From positions 1 through 11,296 of the forward strand of contig JAQGJF010000449.1 of NCBI GenBank assembly GCA_028290765.1: a stretch of 11,296 bases of DNA. The letters run 5' to 3'. This stretch comes from Tardiphaga sp. GTDB lineage: Bacteria > Pseudomonadota > Alphaproteobacteria > Rhizobiales > Xanthobacteraceae. Positions 1-6,092 of the stretch are shown in pieces (position 1 is the first letter of the stretch; each line of letters begins with the position of its first letter). Below the pieces are notes generated by a model. That model saw only the letters and a list, made by a program, of their open reading frames with translations. It was not told where the DNA came from and did no database searches. A program made the translations under genes and the position numbers.

Positions 1-352
1 GCATATTGCTGGCATAGACGGCGGGATTGACTGAGATGGTCCCGACATTGCCGAGAAAAGCCGTATCTCCATCCGGTGCTGCGCGTGCGGCGGCCTCGGT
101 GCCGATCATGCCCGCAGCGCCGGTTCGGTTATCGATGACGATCTGGTGGCCGAGGATCTGACTCACGCCGGGCTGGATCAGGCGGGCGACAAAATCGGAA
201 GCGCCGCCCGGTGCGAACGGCACGATCTTCATGACCGGCTTGCTGGGATAGCTGCCGGCATCCTCGGCAAAGCTGGATGCGCCCAGCATAAAAAATAGCG
301 CGCTGCTGAGCGCCGCTGCGAGTCCGGTGCCTCGGCTCCGCCCTGGTTCCAT
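1..352 (-). CDS. Bug/TctC-family tripartite tricarboxylate transporter substrate-binding protein (5' part, runs off the left edge)
   Basis: This is the N-terminal 117 residues of a periplasmic receptor of the Bug (TctC-like) family, which captures small carboxylates or other organic ligands. The ATG at 352-350 follows an AGGGGAG ribosome site, and the frame has a stop shortly upstream, which fixes the start. Residues 1-29 form a signal peptide: a basic N-region with two Arg, a hydrophobic stretch LAAALSSALFFMLG and a likely cleavage after SSFA. The mature start carries the family hallmarks: YPSKPVMKIVPFAPGG (about 35-50), then the SDFVARLI helix, the VIDNRTGAAGMIGTEAAA segment and PDGDTAFLGN. 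It lies 108 bp beyond the 81-residue gene, same strand. Bug receptors often occur without their TctAB membrane partners and are specific for very different ligands, so the ligand cannot be named. The C-terminal two thirds lies outside the window. Confidence 0.9.
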   Translation of the reverse strand, partial: MEPGRSRGTGLAAALSSALFFMLGASSFAEDAGSYPSKPVMKIVPFAPGGASDFVARLIQPGVSQILGHQIVIDNRTGAAGMIGTEAAARAAPDGDTAFLGNVGTISVNPAVYASNM

Positions 353-460
353 AATTCGCTCCCCTGACTCATTTTCGTTTCATTGCGGTGAGCAGGTTCG
401 ACTGCCGGCTCTTCCGTCAACATCAGTATGCATTGGGACGATGAAAGGTAAAGCAGCGAG

Positions 461-706
461 TCAAGCCAGATCCGGATGCTCGCGCGCTCGGGACTCCAAC
501 GTGCGCCGCGCCTGCCGGCTCAACTCATCCGCCAGATAAAGCGCTGCTTCCGGCGGCAACAGCAGCTGCACCAACGCGTCGCCTTCGCCGGCTGCCTCGG
601 GTCCCGGTTCGTACCGCAGCACCAGTTTCAGTGCGCCTCGCTCCTCAGGGCTGAGCACCCAGCCGTGCAGTTTCCGGACCTGTCCCTTTCCCTCGACGTC
701 GTCCAT
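461..706 (-). CDS. hypothetical 81-residue protein
   Basis: I do not recognise this protein. It encodes 81 residues from an ATG preceded by GGGGAGA at good spacing, and starts 18 bp after the stop of the azoreductase-like gene, so it is probably the last gene of that operon. The chain is charged and soluble, with no signal peptide or membrane segment. It begins MDDVEGKGQVRKLHGWVLSP, has a likely beta strand (ALKLVLRYEPG), an acidic linker (PEAAGEGD), and a C-terminal helix rich in Leu, Arg and Glu (LADELSRQARRTLESRAREH). This strand-then-amphipathic-helix layout would suit a small adaptor or regulator, but that is speculation. The operon position, ribosome site and GC-rich third positions argue that it is real; no known domain supports a function. 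Confidence 0.68.
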   Translation of the reverse strand: MDDVEGKGQVRKLHGWVLSPEERGALKLVLRYEPGPEAAGEGDALVQLLLPPEAALYLADELSRQARRTLESRAREHPDLA

Positions 707-724
707 GTCCGTCTCCCCGGTCGT

Positions 725-1351
725 TCAGAACCCCGGCGCGATCTCGCTCAGTTTTCGATGGGCCGCCACGCGCGCGGCTTGCGCCGGTGCAGCCGGACCG
801 ACGGTCGGACCGATCGCAACGAAACGCGGGTCGCGCAGCCCAATGAAACGCAGCACGTCGCGCAGGTAAGGCGTCGCCATGTCGGTGCGGCCGCGGTTCA
901 TGCCGGTGACGAAATCGCTGCCGCTGGCCAGGATGACCAGCGTCGGCCGGTTCTTCAGCAGCGGGGCGTAGCCGCTGCCGGGGTCGAAGCTGAAGGTCAG
1001 GCCCGGCTGCACGATCAGGTCGATATATTGCTTGAGCTTGTAGGGGACGCCGAAATTCCACATCGGCGTCGAGATCAGCACGCGATCGGCCATCGCGAGG
1101 CGCACCACCATGCGCTCGATCACGGCGAAGGCGTCGCGCTGCGGATCGTTGAACGGCCGTCCGGCGCCGCGCGCATATTTCGCCTCCAGCGCCGCGCCGT
1201 CGAACTCCGGCAGGCTCTCGTGCCACAGGTCCAGCGTGTCGATGTCCCAACCGGGATGGGTTTCCGTAAAACGTGCGACGAAGGCATCCGCGCCCGCGCT
1301 CGAGGCGGAATCGCGGCGCGGCGAGGCGCGCAGATGAAAGAGCTTCGGCAA
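725..1351 (-). CDS. FMN-dependent NADH-azoreductase / NAD(P)H quinone reductase family protein (AzoR-like)
   Basis: The 208-residue product matches AzoR-type flavodoxin-fold enzymes, cytoplasmic dimers that use NAD(P)H and FMN for two-electron reduction of quinones, azo or nitro compounds. Visible elements are the N-terminal phosphate loop (RASPRRDSAS, residues 8-17), the FMN-ring loop STPMWNFGVPYKLKQYID (about 94-111), and the later ASGSDFVTG loop (142-150) that takes the place of the family's glycine-rich FMN loop. Length is normal for the family (about 200). The start codon is TTG, chosen because AGGAG sits seven bases upstream and the N-terminus MPKLFHLRASP fits the family. It starts 28 bp after the hydrolase fusion gene, so the two are probably co-transcribed, which suggests reduction of a quinoid or other electrophilic pathway intermediate. 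The physiological substrate cannot be told from sequence. Confidence 0.86.
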   Translation of the reverse strand: MPKLFHLRASPRRDSASSAGADAFVARFTETHPGWDIDTLDLWHESLPEFDGAALEAKYARGAGRPFNDPQRDAFAVIERMVVRLAMADRVLISTPMWNFGVPYKLKQYIDLIVQPGLTFSFDPGSGYAPLLKNRPTLVILASGSDFVTGMNRGRTDMATPYLRDVLRFIGLRDPRFVAIGPTVGPAAPAQAARVAAHRKLSEIAPGF

Positions 1352-1358
1352 TTGCCCG

Positions 1359-1363
1359 CTCCT
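1359..1363 (-). promoter_or_regulatory. ribosome binding site for the TTG-started AzoR-like gene
   Basis: On the minus strand AGGAG occupies these five bases and is followed after seven bases by TTG at 1351-1349. No ATG gives the conserved N-terminus (MPKLFHLRASP), so this site decides the start. It lies in the 28-bp gap behind the stop of the fused lactonase/hydrolase gene. Confidence 0.7.
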
Positions 1364-1379
1364 GAAGTGGGCGCCGGCG

Positions 1380-2954
1380 TCAGCCGAGCGCCGCGATGAC
1401 CGTGTCCGCGTTGGTGACGATGGAGACGTTCTGAAGTGCGAAATTGATCGAGGCGTTGTGCCAGTCCTGGTTCATGGTCGAGCAGCAGTCCTCCGGCACC
1501 ACCATGAAATAGCCCTTGTCGGCGCCGGTGCGCGCGGTGTGCTCGACCGACATGTTGGTCCAGGCGCCGGTATTGATGATCATGTCGCGCTTGCCGCTCT
1601 TGAGCATGGTTTCCAGCCGCGTGCCCTCCCAGGCGCTCATCCGCATCTTCTCGACAATGAGGTCACCCGCCTGCGGCTCCAGCCCGGCGACCGGCGCCAC
1701 GCCCCAGCTGCCGCGCGTCATCGCGTTGCTGTCGACCAGACCTTCGAACAGCGGCGCATTGAGCGTCATGCCCGGTGCGCCGGGTTCGACGACGAACCAG
1801 ACGTGAATGATCATCACCCCGGCCGCCCGGGCCTTGTCGGCGACGCGGCGGATGTTGGCGACGACGTTTTGTGCGCGCGCATGAAGCGGCGAGCCGGAAT
1901 CCGCGAAGGCGCCGGCCTCGCCGATGACATCGTTCTGCATGTCCTGGATGATCATCGCGCAGCGCCGCGGATCGATGCGGAGATTCTGGGAAGATGATGC
2001 CGAACGCTCGGCGCCGCCGGAGGACGACGGCGCGGTGCCGCCGGTCGCGCTCATATAAGGCTCGTTGCGCGGACCCACTTTCGTCGTAACCGTGTAGACC
2101 GAATGGGTTGCGGTCATGAACAGGGTCCGAAAATCCGTGCCGCCCCAGGATAGATTGGCGACCAGTTCGGGCATGCGGACCTTGCCGATCAACTCGCCCG
2201 AGGGCGCATAGACCCAGACGCCACCCGGCGCGGTGACCCAGACATGGCCGCGGGCGTCGCATTTCATGCCGTCCGGTACGCCGGGCTCGGATGAGGAGCG
2301 GATGCCACTGGCGAACACGCGTCCGTTCGACAGTGCCCCGTCGGGCGCGAGGTCGAACATCCGGATCAGCGTCTGCACGGTGTCGTTGACATAGAGACGT
2401 TTTTCGTCGGGCGAGAAGCACAGCCCGTTGGGCTGATCGAACAGATAGCGGTCGACCAGCAATTGCGGCGCGCCGCCGCCGGGCGGCACCCGGTAGACAC
2501 CCTGGAAGCCGAGTTGGCGCGGGCGCTCGACGCCATAGACCGGCATGCGGCCGTACCACGGATCGGAGAAATAGATCGAGCCGTCGGAGCGCACGCAGAC
2601 ATCGATGGGACTGTTCAACTCGCGGTTCTCGAAGTGCGATGCCAGCACCTCGCGCCGGCCGTCGGGCCGTTCGCGCACCAGCGATGAGGTCGCGTGCTCG
2701 CAGACGATCAAATTGAGATCGGCGTCATAGGTCATGCCGTTGCATTTGTTGGACGGGTTGCGCACCTCGGCGACGCCGCGCGTCGTGTCCCAGCGCCGCC
2801 GCACATCCGCCGGCATGTCGGAAAACAGCAGGTAATGCTGCAGCGGATGCCAGATCGGTCCCTCGGTGAAGGTAAAGCCGGTGCCCAACTGCCCGACCGG
2901 CGCGTAGGGATCGATCAGCGCTTCGAATTCAGGCTTCACCACAACATGTGTCAT
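1380..2954 (-). CDS. fusion protein: SMP-30/gluconolactonase domain plus isochorismatase-like hydrolase domain
   Basis: This 524-residue protein joins two enzymes that are normally separate. Residues 1-300 form an SMP-30/gluconolactonase/LRE beta-propeller, a metal-dependent lactonase fold: the metal ligands appear as Glu31 (FTEGPIWH), Asn176 (DQPNGLCFSPDE) and Asp228 (VPDGMKCD), spaced as in regucalcin-type lactonases. A Ser/Gly/Ala-rich linker follows (about 302-325). Residues 326-524 form an isochorismatase-like domain with Asp338 (IIQDMQND) and Lys436 (VEKMRMSAW). The expected nucleophile Cys in the TNxCVExTAR motif is Ser469 (TNMSVEHTAR, codon TCG at 1550-1548), so it is not a canonical cysteine amidohydrolase. 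The ATG at 2954 follows AAGGGA. The gene begins 22 bp after the lactonase gene. Likely role: hydrolysis of lactone and possibly amide or ester intermediates in a catabolic pathway, in the cytoplasm since no signal peptide is seen. The substrate is unknown. Confidence 0.9.
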   Translation of the reverse strand: MTHVVVKPEFEALIDPYAPVGQLGTGFTFTEGPIWHPLQHYLLFSDMPADVRRRWDTTRGVAEVRNPSNKCNGMTYDADLNLIVCEHATSSLVRERPDGRREVLASHFENRELNSPIDVCVRSDGSIYFSDPWYGRMPVYGVERPRQLGFQGVYRVPPGGGAPQLLVDRYLFDQPNGLCFSPDEKRLYVNDTVQTLIRMFDLAPDGALSNGRVFASGIRSSSEPGVPDGMKCDARGHVWVTAPGGVWVYAPSGELIGKVRMPELVANLSWGGTDFRTLFMTATHSVYTVTTKVGPRNEPYMSATGGTAPSSSGGAERSASSSQNLRIDPRRCAMIIQDMQNDVIGEAGAFADSGSPLHARAQNVVANIRRVADKARAAGVMIIHVWFVVEPGAPGMTLNAPLFEGLVDSNAMTRGSWGVAPVAGLEPQAGDLIVEKMRMSAWEGTRLETMLKSGKRDMIINTGAWTNMSVEHTARTGADKGYFMVVPEDCCSTMNQDWHNASINFALQNVSIVTNADTVIAALG

Positions 2955-2976
2955 CGCAACATCCCTTCATGGTCGC

Positions 2977-3825
2977 TCAGGCCGGAAACCATTGGCGTTT
3001 GGGATAGGACTGGACGATCGGGCCGGGCACGGAATCCTGCAGCCGCCCGGTCACCACGCCGCCTTCGACCTTGCACGGCCGGTCGTGCACCGGCAGCAGG
3101 AAGCGGGCGTTGTTGACCAGCTTCTTGATCGCGCCCTTTTCGGCGCGCTTCGACAGGCCATGGTTGCCGGTGGTCTGCGGCTCGGCGTCCTGGGTCTGCC
3201 GGAACGGCTCCACCAGCTGGTCGTTGATGTCATAGAGCACGTCGCCGCAGATCGTCGCCACGCCCTCGGCGGTGTGGACATGGATGTTCATCGAGCCCTC
3301 GGTGTGCGCGCCCGCCGCCTCCAGATAGACGCCGGGGATCAGTTCGACGATGCCGGTGATCTCGAGGTCCATCAGCCGCAGCGCGTGCCGTGTGTGCAGC
3401 CGGTCGATCAGATGCTTGATGTCGGGCGCCGGATATTGCGGGTGCTGCAGGCCGGAGACGGAATATTCCAGCTCCTTGCGGTTGACGACGACGGTGGTGT
3501 TCATCGGAAACAGATCGTCCTTGCCGGCGTGATCGATATGCAGATGGGTATGCGCGACATAGCGCACGTCGCCCATGCGCACGCCGTGTTTGGCCAGCTG
3601 GTTTTCGATCATGTTCTCGTGGAACTGCAGCCCGCGCATTCCCAGCGTCTCCATGATCTGGTTGGAGCGGTAGCCAGTGTCGACCACGATCGGATAGGCC
3701 CCGCCGGTGATCAAAAACCCCAGCGTCAGCACCCGCCGCGTGCGGCCGCAGTCACGGCCGAGCACCAGAAAGCTGGATTCCAACTCGATGTCGCCGTAGT
3801 CGAGAATCTTGATTTCCAAGGCCAT
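2977..3825 (-). CDS. N-acyl homoserine lactonase-family metallo-beta-lactamase-fold hydrolase
   Basis: The 282-residue product has the metallo-beta-lactamase fold of the AiiA/AttM lactonase group. The dinuclear metal site is complete: His94-x-His96-x-Asp98-His99 in HTHLHIDHAG, His174 in AHTEGS, Asp195 in CGDVLYD and His247 in LLPVHDRP. The N-terminus MALEIKILDYGDIELESSF has no signal peptide, so the enzyme is cytoplasmic. The ATG at 3825 follows a strong AAAGGGAGA ribosome site. It is the first gene after the 262-bp repeat-bearing spacer and is followed after 22 bp by the SMP-30/isochorismatase fusion. Known members open homoserine lactones or simple gamma-lactones. With a second lactonase-type domain next door and a molybdenum hydroxylase upstream, a catabolic lactone is at least as likely a substrate as a quorum signal. 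I infer this from context only. Confidence 0.92.
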   Translation of the reverse strand: MALEIKILDYGDIELESSFLVLGRDCGRTRRVLTLGFLITGGAYPIVVDTGYRSNQIMETLGMRGLQFHENMIENQLAKHGVRMGDVRYVAHTHLHIDHAGKDDLFPMNTTVVVNRKELEYSVSGLQHPQYPAPDIKHLIDRLHTRHALRLMDLEITGIVELIPGVYLEAAGAHTEGSMNIHVHTAEGVATICGDVLYDINDQLVEPFRQTQDAEPQTTGNHGLSKRAEKGAIKKLVNNARFLLPVHDRPCKVEGGVVTGRLQDSVPGPIVQSYPKRQWFPA

Positions 3826-3879
3826 GAGGCTCTCCCTTTAATTTTTGACGCGGGCATTCGCCCTGATTGGTTGTCTGCT

Positions 3880-3903
3880 CCCCTCCCCCCTTGCGGGGAG
3901 GGG
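3880..3903. repeat. C/G-rich hairpin (9-bp stem, 6-nt loop)
   Basis: CCCCTCCCC at 3880-3888 pairs perfectly with GGGGAGGGG at 3895-3903 around the loop CCTTGC, and a further G-rich run (TCGGGGTTGGGGG) follows to 3916. It lies between the VWA gene and the lactonase gene. Similar C-rich/G-rich intergenic palindromes are familiar in Bradyrhizobium-type genomes. It could act as a transcription barrier for the upstream operon, but there is no U-tract, so I do not call it a terminator. Confidence 0.6.
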
Positions 3904-3941
3904 TCGGGGTTGGGGGAATCGAGCGCACTGACTTTCAACTC

Positions 3942-4059
3942 GTCGTCCCTGCGAACGCAGGGACCCATCACCCCTGGCGATAAACAGGAAGAAAGGTATC
4001 TCCCCCAGTGCCCGAACGAGACGCTTCGGCGTATGGGTCCCTGCGTTCGCAGGGACGAC
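3942..4059. repeat. long inverted repeat with 27-bp perfect arms (REP/BIME-like intergenic element)
   Basis: The arm at 3942-3968 is the exact reverse complement of the arm at 4033-4059, separated by 64 bp. Each arm contains its own palindrome, GTCCCTGCG-AA-CGCAGGGAC (3945-3964) and its mirror (4037-4056), with a 9-bp stem and a 2-nt loop. The whole element can therefore fold either as two small hairpins or as one long stem. It fills the only sizeable non-coding gap of the window (3826-4087). Short open frames across it are products of the repeat and look non-coding. The architecture resembles REP/BIME elements mobilised by RayT-type transposases. No transposase is present here, so the class is inferred from structure. 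Confidence 0.85.
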
Positions 4060-4087
4060 CCATTGAAAGGCCGCGGCACAATTTTCT

Positions 4088-5209
4088 TCATGCCGCCTTC
4101 CCCTTCGCCAGCCCCAGCACATGATCCACGATCGCCGGTGTCGAGCCGCCGTCGACCATGTCGTCGACGAAACGCGAGATCGCCACCAGGGCTTCGGTCT
4201 GCGGTTTGAAATTCTTTCCCACGGCGAGCGGCGTCAGCCAGCTCAGGCGCCAGGCACGGCGCGAGAGTTTTGATACCGCGTCGCTCATCGCCAACGGATC
4301 GCCGCGCTCCAGCCCGTCGGAGACGATCAGCACGGCGGCGCCGCGGGCATAACCGGCAAACCGTGGCACCGCGAGAAACGCCTGCAGCGCATCGCCGATG
4401 CGGGTGCCGCCGTCCCAGTCGCTGACCAGCCGCGCGGCCGCGGCCAGCGCCTGTTCGCGCCGCTTGAGATGCAGCGGCCGCGTCACCCGGGTCAGGCGGG
4501 TCCCGAAGGTAAAGATCTCAATGCGGGGGGAGGCTTGTGTCAGCGCATGCGCGAGCCGCAGATTATCCTCGCTGCGGGCCTTCATCGATCCGGAAACATC
4601 GATCAGCAGCAGGATCTTTCGCGGGCGCTGGCTGCGCTTCAGCCGCGCCAGTCGCAGCACTTCGCCGTCGTTGCGTGCGGCGTCGCGCAGGGTGCGGCGC
4701 AAGTCGACCAATGGCCCGCGGCGGCCGCGCATGCGCCGGTAGCTGCGCCGCCGCGGCAGCCGCGCCGGCGCCTCGCGTGTCAGTCTTCGCAGCGCTTCGT
4801 CGCGATCGGCCGTTGCAAAGCGGCGCTCGACCAGCGCCTCCGCGCCGGTGGCGGCCTGGCCGGACTCGTTGGCCTCATTGGACATCGGCGGCTCGTCCTC
4901 GCCGCGCTGGTCGTCCTGGACCCGTACCACCTCGTCATCGTTGTCAGCATCGCCGAGGTCGGACGCGCTCTCGCCGAGGAAATGAATGCGAAACAGCGCG
5001 TCATAGGCGGCGCGGCGTTCCGGTGGCGGCGCCAGCGTGGCGAGGCCGGCGCGGCGGATGTCCTCGGGATCGCGAGGGCCGAGCAGCGAAATCGCCGACA
5101 GGAATGCGGCCGTCTGCTCCGGCGCGACGGCGAAGCCGTTGGCGCGCAAGAGATGCACGAAATTGACGAAGGCGCGAGCGGCGCGGGGAAGGGGATCGAA
5201 TTCGCTCAT
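4088..5209 (-). CDS. CoxE-like VWA domain protein
   Basis: This 373-residue protein belongs to the CoxE group of von Willebrand factor A proteins, which work with CoxD-type AAA+ ATPases in post-translational maturation of the molybdenum/copper site of CO dehydrogenase. Residues 1-85 form the N-terminal CoxE domain (FVNFVHLLRANGFAVAPEQ). An acidic, low-complexity stretch follows (about 86-125), then an Arg-rich segment (about 150-175), and the VWA domain from about 197. Its metal-ion-dependent adhesion site is intact: Asp204-x-Ser206-x-Ser208 (DVSGSM), Thr269 (GGTRIG) and Asp298 (SDGLERGD). The start ATG overlaps the stop of the CoxD-like gene as ATGA, indicating translational coupling. Context argues it matures the hydroxylase encoded just upstream. 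A chaperone for another metalloenzyme is possible but less likely. The gene ends just before the repeat-bearing spacer. Confidence 0.92.
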   Translation of the reverse strand: MSEFDPLPRAARAFVNFVHLLRANGFAVAPEQTAAFLSAISLLGPRDPEDIRRAGLATLAPPPERRAAYDALFRIHFLGESASDLGDADNDDEVVRVQDDQRGEDEPPMSNEANESGQAATGAEALVERRFATADRDEALRRLTREAPARLPRRRSYRRMRGRRGPLVDLRRTLRDAARNDGEVLRLARLKRSQRPRKILLLIDVSGSMKARSEDNLRLAHALTQASPRIEIFTFGTRLTRVTRPLHLKRREQALAAAARLVSDWDGGTRIGDALQAFLAVPRFAGYARGAAVLIVSDGLERGDPLAMSDAVSKLSRRAWRLSWLTPLAVGKNFKPQTEALVAISRFVDDMVDGGSTPAIVDHVLGLAKGKAA

Positions 5210-6087
5210 GCGGCGGACTCGGCGATTAAAGCGTCCAGCCGTGGTGCGATGAAGGCGAGATCTTCCTCGTCCTTGAGCGCGACCCCGATCGCGCGTCGGA
5301 AGGCATCGGGCCAGCGGGCGCCGCCTTGATGCAGCAGCGTGGCGGCTTCCGCCCAGTCGACCGCCTCGGCGATGCCCGGCGCCTTGCTCAGCGGCTCACG
5401 CCGCAGCCTGCCGACCGCCGCGACCACCGCGCGCGCCGTCGCTTCGGCCACGCTTGAAGCGCGCAGCATCACGATGCGGGCTTCGCGCTCGGCATCCGGA
5501 TAGTCGATCCAGTGATAGACGCAGCGCCGCCGCAGCGCCTCGTGCAAGTCGCGGGTGCGGTTGGAGGTCAGGATCACCACCGGCCGCTCGGTGGCGCGCA
5601 CCGTGCCGCGTTCGGGGATCGAGATCTGGAAGTCGGACAGGAATTCGAGCAGGAACGCCTCGAATTCCTGGTCGGAGCGGTCGATTTCGTCGATCAGCAG
5701 CACGGTCGAATCCGGCGCACGTAGCGCCGCCAGCATTGGCCGCTCGATCAAAAACGCCTCGCCGTAGATGTCGATGCTCTCGTCGCCGGCCTGCCGGATC
5801 GCCAGCATCTGGCGCGGATAGTTCCATTCGTACAGCGCCGCGGATGCGTCGATGCCCTCGTAGCATTGCAGGCGGATCAGTTTTCGCGCCAGCACCGCGG
5901 CGATCGCCTTGGCGGCTTCGGTCTTGCCGACGCCGGGCGCGCCTTCCAGCAGCAGCGGCTTGCCGAGCGCCAGCGCCAGATAGGCCGAGGTCGCGATCGC
6001 CTCGTCGGCCAGGTAATAGGCCGAACGCAGCGCCCGCTCCAGCGCCTCCGGGCTGTCGATGCCGACGATGTTGGAGCGAACCGCCAT
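5206..6087 (-). CDS. CoxD-like MoxR-family AAA+ ATPase
   Basis: The 293-residue product is a MoxR-type AAA+ ATPase of the CoxD kind, a cytoplasmic or membrane-associated unfoldase-like chaperone for metal cofactor insertion. Walker A is GAPGVGKT (49-56), Walker B is LLIDEID (130-136), sensor 1 is Asn175 (ILTSNRTRDL) and an Arg-rich HEALRRRC (181-188) follows where the arginine finger is expected. I start it at the ATG at 6087-6085 (MAVRSNIVGIDSPE), five bases after the stop of the large-subunit gene. The open frame continues upstream to 6237, but that extension is Arg-rich, lacks family similarity and overlaps the conserved C-terminus of the hydroxylase. The ribosome site is weak (GGTAGAGATC), which suggests coupling to the preceding gene. 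It overlaps the VWA gene by four bases. The D-E pair adjacent to the large subunit matches the coxMSLDE order. Confidence 0.93.
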   Translation of the reverse strand: MAVRSNIVGIDSPEALERALRSAYYLADEAIATSAYLALALGKPLLLEGAPGVGKTEAAKAIAAVLARKLIRLQCYEGIDASAALYEWNYPRQMLAIRQAGDESIDIYGEAFLIERPMLAALRAPDSTVLLIDEIDRSDQEFEAFLLEFLSDFQISIPERGTVRATERPVVILTSNRTRDLHEALRRRCVYHWIDYPDAEREARIVMLRASSVAEATARAVVAAVGRLRREPLSKAPGIAEAVDWAEAATLLHQGGARWPDAFRRAIGVALKDEEDLAFIAPRLDALIAESAA

Positions 6088-6092
6088 GATCT

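Noticed and set aside
229..423. Minus-strand 64-codon frame overlapping the start of the Bug receptor
   Set aside because: It is out of frame with the receptor, which has a signal peptide, ribosome site and family motifs; this frame has none.
353..460. Promoter with TTGACG (420-415 on the minus strand) ahead of the Bug receptor gene
   Set aside because: A -35-like hexamer is present but no acceptable -10 lies about 17 bases downstream; too weak to annotate.
476..1399. Plus-strand open frame of 307 codons opposite the AzoR-like gene
   Set aside because: Arg/His/Gln-rich translation without motifs; the minus strand has the conserved FMN-binding motifs and operon spacing.
3942..4059. CRISPR or attachment site
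   Set aside because: Only two inverted copies with no regularly spaced direct repeats, no cas genes and no integrase.
3726..4122. Short minus-strand frames spanning the intergenic repeat
   Set aside because: Their sequence is dictated by the palindromic repeat and by shadows of the neighbouring genes; no ribosome site or family similarity.
2992..4209. Plus-strand open frame of 405 codons opposite the lactonase and across the repeat spacer
   Set aside because: It crosses the inverted repeat, has no family features, and mirrors the lactonase codons; typical antisense shadow in high-GC DNA.
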